Assembly (NCBI GenBank): GCA_001692895.1 | Contig: KV748216.1 | Span: 1,455,143-1,519,142 of the forward strand | Length of the DNA stretch: 64,000 nucleotides | Direction: 5' to 3' | DNA from: Cenococcum geophilum 1.58 | Lineage: Eukaryota; Ascomycota; Dothideomycetes; Gloniales; Gloniaceae | Shown here: in pieces, positions 11,611-22,225 of the stretch | Layout: each line of letters opens with the position of its first letter | Position numbering within the stretch: position 1 is the stretch's first letter | Program-made: the position numbers and the translations under genes | The notes under the pieces: generated by a model | What the model was told of the DNA's origin: nothing | The model's database searches: none | The model's input: only the letters and a program-made list of their open reading frames with translations

Positions 11611-12720
11611 TTAGCAACTTCCCTGGAAGTCCAAATCCACCTCCCGCTGCGGCGTCTCCACCTCCTCCATCCACGTCAAACCATTCGCTGCTTCCTCAAC
11701 TGGGAAAACCTCGCGCGCGTACTCTTCAATGTCGCGATAACCTTCCCAGAGCTCTAGGGCCACCTTAGGGCAATCTTTCTCTAGATCGGGGCCAAAATAA
11801 GGCGCGCATTTCCGACTAAGCGTCTCTTCGAGCGCTTCAAGATGCTGTCGGTAACCAGCCGGCACAGGAACGGCAATTTCAATCGGGCCAAGCCGGTAGC
11901 GGACAGGTCGGGAGAGCCCGCGGCTGAATGCTTTGCAGACTTGTTTCGGGGTGAGCTGAGAGAAGGCAAGAGGGACGCTAAAGGGTTGAGGTTAGCAAAA
12001 GCTTATCATGAATCCTTCGCTTGAAGTGTAATAAAAGCGCTAGGAAGCGTGATCTAAAAGAGCGGCGAATGATGAATAATACGCGTACCGTTTGCCGGCC
12101 CACTCTCTTGGACCCTCCTTGAATATCTGCAGTACGGCCGGACCGACATCGTGCTCCGCGTCTAACCAGGGCAAAGGAATGTCCGGGTGAAAGGGCGCTT
12201 GCCATATAAAACTCCTATCCGGTTGGAGTTCGATGCGAAAGAGGGGGTAATTGAGGCTGGTGAAGTTATTGTGGTAGATGCCACAATAGATGAAGGTAGC
12301 AGGCAATCCAATTTGGCGGATGTAGTTCTCGATCGTGAATTTTTGCGCCCAGAGCGGCAGAGGCCTCCAGCCTCTTCCGTAGATGGAATGGTCGGGCATG
12401 CTGCTGTAGATGTAATGGTGCACACCAGCTTTCTTCGCGGCATCGGCCAGCGCCCGTCCCATTGCGACCTCATCCCCCCAGTGAGTCGTGTTTATAAAGG
12501 CTAGCTGAGCGTTTTTGAAAAGATCGTCTAGGAACTTGGGCTCCTGCAGGTTTCCAACGAAGACGGTGACATTGGGTAGGCTTGATAGCTCTTCCGCTAC
12601 GATGCCATTCTTGTCACGCATCTGAGCGCGCACATGCCATCCTACAGCGGAGGCGACACGAACGAAGCTTGCTGACTGGCGCCCATTGCTGTTAATGGTG
12701 ACTACCGTCTTGCGGGGCAT
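11611..12720 (-). CDS. nmrA: NmrA-type nitrogen metabolite repression regulator
   Basis: NmrA is a redox-cofactor-sensing, short-chain-dehydrogenase-like protein that binds the GATA factor AreA and damps nitrogen catabolic genes when good nitrogen is present. Two exons, 12720-12089 and 11977-11611, give 332 residues, close to the usual ~350. Visible features: the N-terminal dinucleotide-binding stretch VVTINSNGRQSASFVRVASA, FINTTHWGDE, HYIYSSMPDHS, YGRGWRPLPLWAQKFTIENY, IPLPWLDAEHDVGPAVLQIF, and the closing EEYAREVFPVEEAANGLTWM. All are hallmark segments of NmrA itself rather than of the wider NmrA-like family. I chose the ATG at 12720, just before the Rossmann strand. The frame stays open upstream to an ATG at about 12905-12936, which would add a His/Pro-rich extension. 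The active-site Tyr-Lys pair of true dehydrogenases is not evident. Confidence 0.85.
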
Positions 12721-14382
12721 GCGGATGGAAAAATTCTGACGACGTGTGAATTGCGAAGAAGACGGGGTGACAGGGGGGGGAGGCGTGCTTATAAGTAAGG
12801 GAGGTGCGGCAAAGACAGGGTCAGAGTATCTCGCGACGACGAATTGTCGAGAGTGGTGTGACGCTGAAATGCTCAGGATTGGAAGATGCCAGCGGTGTCG
12901 GTGTGCTCCTGCAGCGGTCCGCGTAGAATAATGCACGTGTTTGGCTGGTGGGGCTCCAAAAAGCAGTCATTGAATACGGAAAGCGCAGATGACAAGGGAA
13001 ACACGTGAGCTCAGAAAGGAAGCCTGGAAAGGAAACCTGGAACGGAGGGTAGGTGACGCGAAGGCGGGCTAGCCTGAGGCAAATCGGTGCAATAGTGCAG
13101 GGTATTTAGATGACAGGCGCAAAAGGCTAGTAAAGTGTGTGAGCGTCTCGGTAGTGAGGTAGTAGGGCGGGGAGGCAGTATTACGGTTGCGCCATTTGCA
13201 GAGCCCAGAAACAACGACTTGGGGAAGATGAGTGGAGAGTTAAAAAGTAGAGGGCCTAATAATAACGAGAGCGGAGATGAAGGAGAAAGCAGACTCATGG
13301 ACCGCCATCACGGCCAACTGTATGGGTTCTGCTCCAGCACGTCAAGGCAAAACCTCCTCAAAATTACCTAATAGCTGCCAGGCCGGGACGAATTGGAGGG
13401 GCCTTCCAATCCGTTCGTTCATTCCAGCATCTTCCGACGCGCCATCTCGTCAAAGGCCGCAAGGCCTCTTTCATGATGGCCGCCGCTGAGGCAGCGAGAT
13501 GGTGGAGCTTCGGCGAGAGTCACAATGGGTGCTGCTTCTCGTGACGCAGCCGCAGGCTGGGATAGGTTCATTGGTAATGCGGGGAAATGCAAGGCCGGGA
13601 AGGGGAAATTTAACAGCCAGCGCTTCCGCTCGAGTGCAGCGAGGAATCAACCCCGGGAAGGCTGCTGCCGCTCGAGATTATCGGACAATCCCATGCTGGC
13701 ATTGGAAAATGATGGATAGAACCGTCATTAGATGGCGGGGAGAAGATGAGCGGTCGCAGGCTGCACCCGACGTTCCTCGATGAGCGCCACACAGCTGAAG
13801 CGAGAAAATAAGCTTCGACGCCTGCAATGCAAACCAGGACGGAAATTCTGTGCACAATCGAAGAAATCGAAGATCTGCCCTTGACCCTTCAGAACGCACC
13901 CCAGTCACCTTAATTGGCTTAATAGGCCTAATTGGCTTAATAGGCCTAATTGGCTTGATCGGCCTAAATGGCAGCCTAGAGATGCAGTCTGCTCTGAATC
14001 AGACCTCTATTGCATAACATTGGGCAACAATTGTTCGATGCAGCTACGGAACCATCTCCACCAGAAAAAAACCGCTGATAACGGACTCCAATCCCATCTA
14101 AACCACGCGCAAGCACAACCTAGAACGCCTGCAGCCCTAGGCTGAAACGGATAAAGTCTAATATACAAGGGTTTTAGCTGCATTCAGCTGCATTCAGCGC
14201 GCAGGGCCAGAAAACCCGCCAGTGAATTCCCCCTTGTAGTCCGTCATTGACCCTATCCCAGCCATTCAAACTGCACTCTACACGCCCTTCTCCAATTTTT
14301 TTCCTCCTTTGAGGGTCTCAGTGCATATTCATCAGAGCCACAATTACCCGGTGACGCCTGCCTCGGCCCGTCTCAGCCCGTC
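12721..14382. other. Gene-free interval upstream of nmrA
   Basis: No supported gene. It contains the nmrA promoter/leader, GC-rich sequence at 13.1-13.8 kb whose ORFs on both strands lack motifs, and an 18-bp tandem repeat at 13914-13967. The last 100 bp are the 3' flank of the asparaginase gene. Confidence 0.5.
13914..13967. repeat. 18-bp tandem repeat, three units
   Basis: The unit TTGGCTTAATAGGCCTAA occurs twice exactly, followed by a third copy with two substitutions (TTGGCTTGATCGGCCTAA), then a decayed ATGGC. Each unit contains the palindrome TTAGGCCTAA or a close variant. Confidence 0.85.
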
Positions 14383-16526
14383 TCAGCCAGTCCCGACACC
14401 CGCGAGTTCCCACACAGCCCCGTCCGCGTCCGATGAGGCATGCAGCCTTGCGGCGGCCATCTCATCCGAATGCAGATGGGCGCCAGCTTCTATCAAAGTC
14501 TGCACCTGATCGCTCAACCCCGCTTGCGCTGCCAAGAAGAGCGGGGTGTTGCCCTCGCGATTGCGCAGGTGGACTGATCCACCCTGGGCGAGGAAGTCTT
14601 GTAAAATTTCGACGTTCGGTCCGCTTGCCGCGAGATGCTTTTGTACGAGAGTATGTCAGCAATGTGCCCCAAAAGCAAGTCCTTTTCCATGCCAACGGGA
14701 CTATTGTTTTTCCGATAATTCTTCCGTCGGTGAGGGGATTGATAAAGCCGGCAGGGTGCCATATGGCTTTGCTGGGTCTGAATGGAGCCGCATCGCGCTC
14801 ACGCCGCCGGCTTTGCCCTCTGACATGGAATTTCAGAGATATCGCTGACCTACAGTTTTCGTTTGAAGGCTCGTTTTTTCGTCAATGGTAGGACGAGTTC
14901 CATCCGATACCAGCCCACCGGACAATTTCGCCTTCCAAGACTGCACGTCCATTCGCGCTGAATGGCGAAATAGTCGCAATACGGACTCCAGAAGCCGTGG
15001 CGGTCGGTTCGTATGGCAGCATTCGCTAACGATGTTTTTCAAAAGATAGGAAATTTTACGCACCATGGGAGTAGAGCCAGCGTAGTCAGCATCGTTCAAC
15101 AGCCACCTTGATTCTCCTCGAATTACGTCTCGCGTGCCTTGCAAATCGCCTGCCTGTATCGAGTAGGCAAGGGCAGTCAAGGCTGACAATTCTGGAGTCA
15201 GAGTACCGCACTTGGGATGCTCGAAGTGCGTGCGAGTGGTTTCGGTCAGCTCACCACGTAGCGAGATCGACATGCGCTTGGATACCTCATCGGGCGTCGA
15301 ATCGGGCAGAGCGAGAAGATATGCTAATTTGGTGAGCGCAGCTTCAGTTGTCAAGTCCTGCCCAAATACCACTCCAGCCCGACCTAAAACCGTGGCGGGA
15401 GCATAAAGCGGGCTGACGCTGCCGCTGAGGCATTGCGTCACGTTCACTATAACAATTCCTCTTCTAACAGCATCAGCGAGAATCTTGGTCATGGCGGAAT
15501 CTGGGCCCCCGGGGGTGTTTCCGGCTCCAAAAGTTTCCAGCACGAGTCCTTTGAGACCTTCAAGCCGGAGGACGGCATCAACCATTTCCGGTTTCATTCC
15601 TGGAAAGACTCTGAGACACGCCACGTGCGCCGTGTTTAGTTTTGTCTGGATACTGAATGCATTTACCGACGTAGGCCGGTAGACAAGGCCCCACTGGACG
15701 TTCGTCCTGAGAGAGGAAATTGTAGCCAACGGCGGGAGGTTTGGACTAGCAAAGGCTGCAAAATCATCTGTAGATACCTTCTTTGTCCGGTTCCCTCTAA
15801 AGAGCCGGAAGTTGAAGAAGAGGCATACCTCCGGAATCATGAAATGACCTGCGATAATGAGGGAGCTCAACAAGTTATCCTGGGCATCATTCTGCAGTTC
15901 CATCATTGGCGCTTGAGAACCCGTAAGGATAACTGGCTTGCCCAGATTTTGTAGCATGAAGCTTAGTGCAGAGCACGTGTAGGCTAGAGAGTCCGTCCCA
16001 TGGAGTACTACAAATCCGTCGAATAGCTGGTAGTTCCGGAAGATTGATTTAGCTATGTGGTCCCATCCTGCTGCATCAATAGAGCTGCTGTCTAGAAGCT
16101 CGTCAAATTCTAGAACAGAGTACCTGACGCGACGATCGTATGTGCTGATGGGAGTCCTCAAGCTTTGGACGGCTTTACGACTGCCATTGTCATCTGTAAC
16201 TATTTCTAATGGCTCGGGGTAAGAACCATCATTGAAAGGGGGCCGAGGCGCCAATCCTGCTTTCAGAAAACCTTTGGCCTTTTGTCGCGAGTTAGAAAAT
16301 ATGCTAGCGTGTTGATTTCAGACAAAGAAGTTGTCGATTGTTGAGTCACAGGTATCATTTCTTACTGGAATAAGCCCGTCCTCTGATCGTCTCATGCATA
16401 TCGTGCCTCCTGTTTGAAGATGAGTGAGCTCAGCGCTTGGATGGATTGCTGAGACGGGAATTCCGTACCAGTAATAATGATTAGCACCCGCGATTCGGGA
16501 AACTGCAACTCAGGAAACGGGTCCAT
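14383..16526 (-). CDS. L-asparaginase with C-terminal ankyrin repeats
   Basis: Type I (bacterial-type) asparaginase that hydrolyses L-asparagine to aspartate and ammonia, presumably cytosolic as no signal peptide is seen. Four exons: 16526-16469, 16409-16366, 16278-15064 and 14637-14383, giving 523 residues. The first active-site motif TGGTIC is rebuilt exactly across intron 1. The second is GFVVLHGTDSLAYT (HGTD), followed by KPVILTGSQAPM. The substrate-loop region LVLETFGAGNTP is present. The last exon encodes two ankyrin units (HLAASGPNVEILQDFLAQGG and LRNREGNTPLFLAAQAGLSD), the usual tail of fungal and animal cytosolic asparaginases. The last intron (15063-14638) is 426 bp, far longer than any other here. 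If retained, the frame stays open to a stop at 14833, giving a protein without ankyrin repeats. Lying near nmrA, it fits nitrogen metabolism, though linkage may be chance. Confidence 0.9.
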
Positions 16527-17803
16527 CTCAGACGCAAAACGGCAAAGCGCAAAGTAATGGAATGTTTATCTAAAAGCGCAGGGAATTTGGAGGAGAACGA
16601 TATCGGATCGGAAAGGGGAGAGATATGGTCGAAAAGCAAGCAGTGAGACAGGTCGTTCACGCTCTAGAACGACGCCAGCTAAATAAGAAACGACCTACCG
16701 TCAGAGTGCGAGTGTACTTGATTTAGGTTTTCCTTTGTTGCACATTGAAAGGCAGCGCTCTGATGGCCATCTAGTTAAGTTTTCCAGCACCATGGTCTGT
16801 GATCTCATCGGCCCGGTGCGAGCTAGTTTTATCGTGCGATTCCGGCTTGTGATCCACTTCTTTAATTCACATTACCCCTTCAAAACTGAAAACTCTGCCA
16901 TCTGGCGGAAATTGCTTGTCAACAAGAGAAATCTTCCCCGTCGCGCATCACGCTTCGACTGTCGTTGAGTCAGAGAAGCCTCGCTTATCCTGGTTTGCTT
17001 CGAATTTCTTCGTTTCCTTCGTCAATCACAGTTTCATTCCTAATCGTATCAACAAGTTTCCTCACGTTGCGTTCGCGATAGAACGAAATCGCGCCATTCA
17101 AGCAAATCATCAAAACGGGAAGTGCAATTATCTGAAATGGGTATCTTTTACATTTCTACGCGACGGCATCTTCTCGAAACCATCACAGGGTTAGGTGACT
17201 GCACGTCTGCATTAGAACTGCCAACGCTCTCTTCACCACCTAAACCTACACGCCCTAGCTAAAGACCATCCAAACCCAGGAAACTGAAGCTGTCCTCCGA
17301 CTGCTACGTCACAATCCGGCCTCCCCGATTGGCTGATTTCTATGTAGGGTCTGCATTCGTCGGGTGCGTTCGGGCCAATCCTTAGTGCCCTTCTCCAGCA
17401 ACCCGGAATGTCGTCTACCAACGCTCTCCAATCCAACCTGTTCACCGCTGAATATTTTTCCTAGGCTCAAGCTGCAATTGCTGCCACTGGAATCCGGAGA
17501 AGCCAATGACAGTACTAAACGCCTCGTCTCTCCACTTCATTGCCTCCACCTGATCTACACTACCGCCGGCAAATTTTAACTCCAGGCATTTCTCCTTCTA
17601 AGTTCGCCAATTTTGGACTTGTGATCTTGCGTATCTCTACAAGCTCGCCGAGCGACCTCCGCCACATCTCTTTCTTCGGAAAACTACGGATGATCCGTAT
17701 GCCGTCAGCGAAGACAGCGAATTGGCCAACGACCCTGTGCCACCGGCAGCGAAAGCAAATCAAATCAATTCTGTCACAAGTTCATTGGTGAACTTGCGGA
17801 GAT
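16527..17803. other. Gene-free interval upstream of the asparaginase gene
   Basis: Promoter of asparaginase on the left; nothing recognisable on the right. ORFs of up to 98 codons on either strand lack motifs and overlap one another. Confidence 0.5.
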
Positions 17804-19600
17804 CTAACTATTATCATTGCCATCATCCGACTCATCCGGTTTAGACCAAATGGCTTTAGGGACCCGATAGTTGCTTTGGTCAGCTGCGATTGCGGCGTCT
17901 CGCACTTCAACGTCATACTTCTCATGGGATATTATGCTCGATGATGCTTTATCGAGTCTCTTAGGCGTGCCGCCGCAGATACGAAAATGATCATTCGGCT
18001 GTAATTCTGTCGGCTTCAACCCGGAGATTTGGTTAGTCCTCCACCGTGTGTCGGAATATCCAAGAATATATATTTCACCGGAGCGACTAGATGCCTGCAA
18101 TCGGTCAGCGCATGCTTAGTAATTGCCACATGTTCTCTGGCCTGCATTTTGGACTGGAAGTCACCAGTGGCCTACCTAAGAAGAACCACCTTATGAAAGC
18201 CGTTTAGCCTGAATGCCCATTACCGACTGATTCCAAGTCACTTACAGGTTAGAATCATCATGACAATCTTCAACGCGAAGCCCGCGGAGGTAAAAGCACC
18301 GATAGCGATACATATGCAAATGAAAAATAGCGTGGCTGCAGTCTTCTCTGGATATTTCCATTCATAAAAGCTGATTAAAACCTCCAAAAGCCTACGACGT
18401 CGCTGAGCTGCATCTAGGTTACCGGACCAACATCCTCAATCAACGGAACTATCCAATTAGCACTACCATGCCGTTTGATAAGTTCTCCAAATTTAAGTGC
18501 GGTTGTGCCTCGGTCGAGAGCCCTTTCATGGGATTCTCGAAGGGAATCAATGAAATGAGATTGGAGCCGATTTTGAACGACAATGAAGATGACATAGCAT
18601 AGCTAAATGCACCCTTAGATACTTTCAGGACACTCTAGGTGGGGAACTGATCATGAAAGATATCATGCAGTTTAAGTGCCATATAAGCATCCATAAAGCA
18701 AACCACCTCGCAGTGAGCATTGGATCTTCCCACCGATATATCTTACGGAGTCTGAAAAACCACGCCTGCTAGGGAGCGGATAACATAATGATGCGCTCCA
18801 AGTTCTATGTCAGTACATCTTGGTTGAAGGGCAGCTCCGCAGAGTCGTCGATGCAACGTGTTCCCGTGTCCTAGATAATGTAGAGCAGTAACTACAAGCC
18901 TAAAATATTAGCTGTCATAACGGATAGTAGCAAGATATCAATCAGAGCTTACATGACCAACCCACTTTTCCCATTGAAACCTGACAAAATTTCCACCTTG
19001 ATTAACTTCCCTCCTTAGGAAATCTGACTGAGGTTTGGGCATAACCCTCACTCTATGCGCGAATCGACTTATGGTCCAGGAAACTCTCATGCCTCCCTAT
19101 GCGCCTCAATATCATCCACGACCTTCTGCAGTCTCTGAACACTCTCCCTCTCCTCGGACATGGAACTGATAGACGACTGTGCCCTACTCAGCTCCCCTTG
19201 AGCATTCAGCGAAGCTCTATCGGCCTCCAAGGAAAGGTATGGTTGCTCCGTAGTTGCTAATGTTGAGGCAGTCTTCCTTTTGGCGTAGAGCTTCAGATGT
19301 AAAACTCCACTTCCAGCGACATTGTGGTTGGACTCAATCTCATTCTTGATGTCGTCGATCCGCAAAATCTTCTTAGTCTTGGATCTTGTCTTGCAACCTA
19401 AACTTCTAAGGCGCTCTTGTTGGAAGGAGAGATGCACTCAGTGTCGTCAGATGTGTCCGGCTCGTCAGCGTGTAGATCAGTGTCTACCGAACTGAGTGTA
19501 TTTGAGGCGGACAAAAGTGCATCCCAAAAGATATCAGGACTTTCGCCAGAGGTCTTGAGTAACGCTCACTCGAGGATGCCATAGGGTGTCCTGTCGCCGC
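17804..19600 (-). pseudogene. Decayed DUF3292-like membrane protein gene
   Basis: Read on the minus strand, pieces of one protein appear in order but in shifting frames. These are SGESPDIFWDALLS and a Ser/Thr-rich stretch (about 19,590-19,430); RISRFAHRVRV-like and DFLRREVNQGGNFVRFQWEKW (about 19,080-18,950); YRWEDPMLTARWFALWMLIW; QSHFIDSLRESHERALDRGT and FGELIKRHGSANW; then FYEWKYPEKTAATLFF with a hydrophobic segment; and HLVAPVKYIFLDIPTH. This order matches my memory of the fungal DUF3292 family (unknown function, membrane-associated). Between the pieces are in-frame stops and at least two frameshifts that no plausible intron removes, so it looks dead. The 98-residue ORF at 17804-18100 continues the C-terminus in another frame. 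The family name is from memory. Confidence 0.5.
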
Positions 19601-19923
19601 CTAACATATAGCAATAAATGACTGCTATACCATTTGATGCCAATTGAAGCTCACAGGCGATAGGTGGGAGATCGGACTATCGCGAAAGCGTATTGTTCTA
19701 GATGTATCCAGGCTGTTGTCGAGAATGGAGTGATGTTCAATTGTAGGATATCCTGTAGAGAAGGCCAAGCAGTCGCCTGGCCACGAAAGCCTAGCCATAA
19801 TCGAGAGCTCGTGGGAATTAGCGCGTTGATAGGCAATCTCAAATGGTGCCTAGTCCTAGCGCAGGCTGGGCGGTTGGTTTGGGGAACGATGAAAATGTGT
19901 GGCGCAGTGATCCACGATCGGTA

Positions 19924-20137
19924 CGGAGGTGCGTTGCAAAAGTCTTTGCCGGCCCTACCTAGGTTGAGCCTAAAGAGCCCGCATATAGCCGAAAATTGGG
20001 CGCATTCTAAGACGGTTCTGGGGGACCTTAGGCGCCATTGGGCGGCTTCTAACCCGTTGCCCTACCAACCTTAAGGCAGCCACCGCCCATAAGACCGCCT
20101 AATAAGGGGCGGCGAAGACTTTTGCAACGCACCTCCG
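19924..20137. mobile_element. 214-bp MITE, Tc1/mariner-like, TA target duplication
   Basis: The two ends are perfect inverted repeats for 23-24 bases, beginning CGGAGGTGCGTTGCAAAAG, and imperfect for some 15 more. Both ends are flanked by the dinucleotide TA (19922-19923 and 20138-20139), the target duplication of Tc1/mariner elements. The interior has no coding capacity, so it is a non-autonomous miniature element. The 136-codon ORF that crosses it is incidental. Confidence 0.8.
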
Positions 20138-20139
20138 TA

Positions 20140-20478
20140 AACACCTCAGACATGATTTTCGGGAGATTCTAATTAGACAAGATCAACTTGTGATGCTAAT
20201 ATCTTCTCCCACAACCACTCTACCCAGAGGCGGAAACCAGATCAGCTTGGAGCTCATCCCGAAAATCGTCAAAAGGGTTCGTCCAACCAGCAGCGACAAC
20301 CATACCAACCAAAGCTTCTCAAAACCTTCCATCACATGAGCATGTCCGCTCATGTGGAAAGTCCCCAACTCAGTGACCCAGTACGCGTACCAAATTAGAG
20401 CGCGGAGAACAGATGCACTTCCAGTAAATCCTTGTGTACGCCAATAAAAAAGCGGACTTTGCAACGAATATATTCATC
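20140..20478. other. Intergenic, 3' flank
   Basis: Only a 93-codon minus-strand ORF (20183-20464) with no recognisable motif. I regard it as 3' flanking sequence of the next gene. Confidence 0.45.
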
Positions 20479-21729
20479 CTAGCCTCCCCTTTCGACCCCT
20501 GACATTTCATTCGCGGGCTCTTCAGCAGTGAGATTCGATTCTAAGCATTTCTTCTTAACCCCACGCTCCCGTTTTTCATCACCAACTCTCCCCTTTTCCA
20601 GTGCCTTAGCTTCTTCCCAATGCGCTTCAACCCATTCTAGGATGCGTGCCTCGTCGTCCTTCCCACTATTATCCTTTACGCCTTCATTCGGCGTACTCTT
20701 GCCTCTGTGCATTTCCACGGACCAAATCAGTCGGCCCTCATGGCCCAGTTGCGCCTCAGACCTCAGTACTGGGTGGCCGTCGTCAAATCGAACCCATCTC
20801 TTAAGAGCTCTCAGAGCCACGCCAAGTGGAGAGTCCTCCAGCGGCAGGCATTTAGCAATATGCTTCCACAAGGTAGCTTCATTCTCTTGGATGCGGAAAT
20901 TATGCATTATTGCATCGTACTCATCATGCTTTCCAAAAGTAGTGAGAGCTTCTAAGAGAACTTCTTCCCTTGTCCACGTTTGATCTCCTGCGCCTACATC
21001 AGGATGAGTAGGCACCCACTCGTGTAGGAACCGTCTATACATGCCTCGCATAGCCGTACGACGTCTGTCATTGGCCTTTTCCGTCCTCTCCTCTATTATA
21101 TTGCGATTGAAGAAACGTCCTTGGGCAACCCAGGCGAACAATTCGTCTTCATTTCGAAAACCTGAATTGTACTTTGCGTCGTCCAACCCCAGGAACTGCA
21201 TTGTGCGGGCAGGGTCGTCTGTCAAGAATAGCATGCTTGCTTTTCGATTGATACCCTCTAGCTCCTGAACACGAACATTTAGTCCTTTATCGTTGCCAGT
21301 GATTCCCAGCGATCTATGAGCCACGCCAATGATTTGCCAGAGGTCTGAGTATGAGTTCATAAAGAAGTCCCATTTTAGGTGTCCGTCGTGACAAATGTGG
21401 ATATCTACCTGGACATATGAATCTTCCTGGTGAGGAAGAGGAACAGCATAACTCCGAGTGGGGCCGTTTCTTATATGGCGTTTTGCGTTGAGATGTTTAG
21501 CCACATCATCATTAGTCAGATCGTCTCGAGGTCCCTCGACGAGGAAGTCGATGTCCCCATGGTCTAGTTTTCCGGGCGCCTCGTGGGAGACAGCCACTAC
21601 GCGATAAATCTGCTGGAGGAGAGAGGTATACTCGGCTTTGAGTTTGTTGTAGACATCTGTTGTAAGGCGTGGCACGAGGAGAGGTGGGGCTCCGTTTGGG
21701 CCTGGAGTTGAAAATGCGAGGCCTCCCAT
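20479..21729 (-). CDS. Nucleotidyltransferase-fold protein, fungal family of unknown function
   Basis: A single-exon gene of 416 residues. Residues 45-65 read HEAPGKLDHGDIDFLVEGP, and about 55 residues later comes SYVQVDIHICHDG. Together these give the Asp-x-Asp plus third Asp layout of pol-beta-type nucleotidyltransferases (minimal NTase fold). The rest (MLFLTDDPARTMQFLGLD, a basic middle, an acidic/Lys-rich tail) matches no activity I can name. I know such proteins only as conserved fungal hypotheticals. The C-terminal 60 residues are Lys/Glu-rich and probably disordered. Its start lies 496 bp from the ATG of a divergent histone chaperone gene, so they probably share a promoter region. Substrate unknown. 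Confidence 0.6.
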   Translation of the reverse strand: MGGLAFSTPGPNGAPPLLVPRLTTDVYNKLKAEYTSLLQQIYRVVAVSHEAPGKLDHGDIDFLVEGPRDDLTNDDVAKHLNAKRHIRNGPTRSYAVPLPHQEDSYVQVDIHICHDGHLKWDFFMNSYSDLWQIIGVAHRSLGITGNDKGLNVRVQELEGINRKASMLFLTDDPARTMQFLGLDDAKYNSGFRNEDELFAWVAQGRFFNRNIIEERTEKANDRRRTAMRGMYRRFLHEWVPTHPDVGAGDQTWTREEVLLEALTTFGKHDEYDAIMHNFRIQENEATLWKHIAKCLPLEDSPLGVALRALKRWVRFDDGHPVLRSEAQLGHEGRLIWSVEMHRGKSTPNEGVKDNSGKDDEARILEWVEAHWEEAKALEKGRVGDEKRERGVKKKCLESNLTAEEPANEMSGVERGG

Positions 21730-22225
21730 TGCAGCTGAAGGGTTCTATGAAGGAGGATCGAAAAAGAGACTGAAAAATCTCGATAGAAGACCTCTAGCAG
21801 CTGAAATCCTCACGAGCTTCACAGCACAGCGGAGATTTCTAGAGCCTGCGCTCGTGACATGAATATAGGGAGTGAAGGAAGTTACATCAAGAAGCTACAG
21901 GATACAGAAGGGAGACCATCAAATAAATAATCATTGTGGCCTGTTTGCCTATGGTTTGATTTTTTCTATGACTGGGACAAGTCATCACGAGGGTGACTGT
22001 TGCAAGAGCAGCACAGGAATCACTCAGCCCTACAGGCCAACCGGTGCGGAAGCTTACTTGGCGTCACCAGTCGGGTGTGAAATAGCTTCCATCCCTGCAC
22101 CCAAAATTCTGGACTCCCAACAAATAATTTGACTTTGTTATATTTGCCTTCTACCCGAGTGCTTTCTTTTTCGCTAGTTCTCCCCTTACCTCAATATCTC
22201 ACTATCTTTGCACACCCGCCATATA
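21730..22225. promoter_or_regulatory. Divergent promoter between the NTase-fold gene and the NAP-family gene
   Basis: 496 bp separate two start codons pointing away from each other. A CT-rich tract (TTCGCTAGTTCTCCCCTTACC) lies about 40-60 bp before the plus-strand ATG, common near fungal transcription starts. No specific operator recognised. Confidence 0.5.

Noticed and set aside
11842-13371. Several 60-105 codon ORFs opposite nmrA and upstream of it
   Set aside because: Mutually overlapping, without motifs or splice structure.
13914-13967. Three 18-bp units considered as a CRISPR-like array
   Set aside because: Units are contiguous, without unique spacers; this is an ordinary tandem repeat in a eukaryotic genome.
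11611-16526. nmrA and asparaginase as a co-regulated nitrogen cluster
   Set aside because: Two same-strand genes 1.7 kb apart with no shared recognised operator; proximity alone does not show co-regulation.
20183-20464. 93-codon minus-strand ORF rich in Trp/Leu, considered as a small membrane protein
   Set aside because: Single exon in the 3' flank of another gene, no family resemblance, surrounded by repeat sequence.
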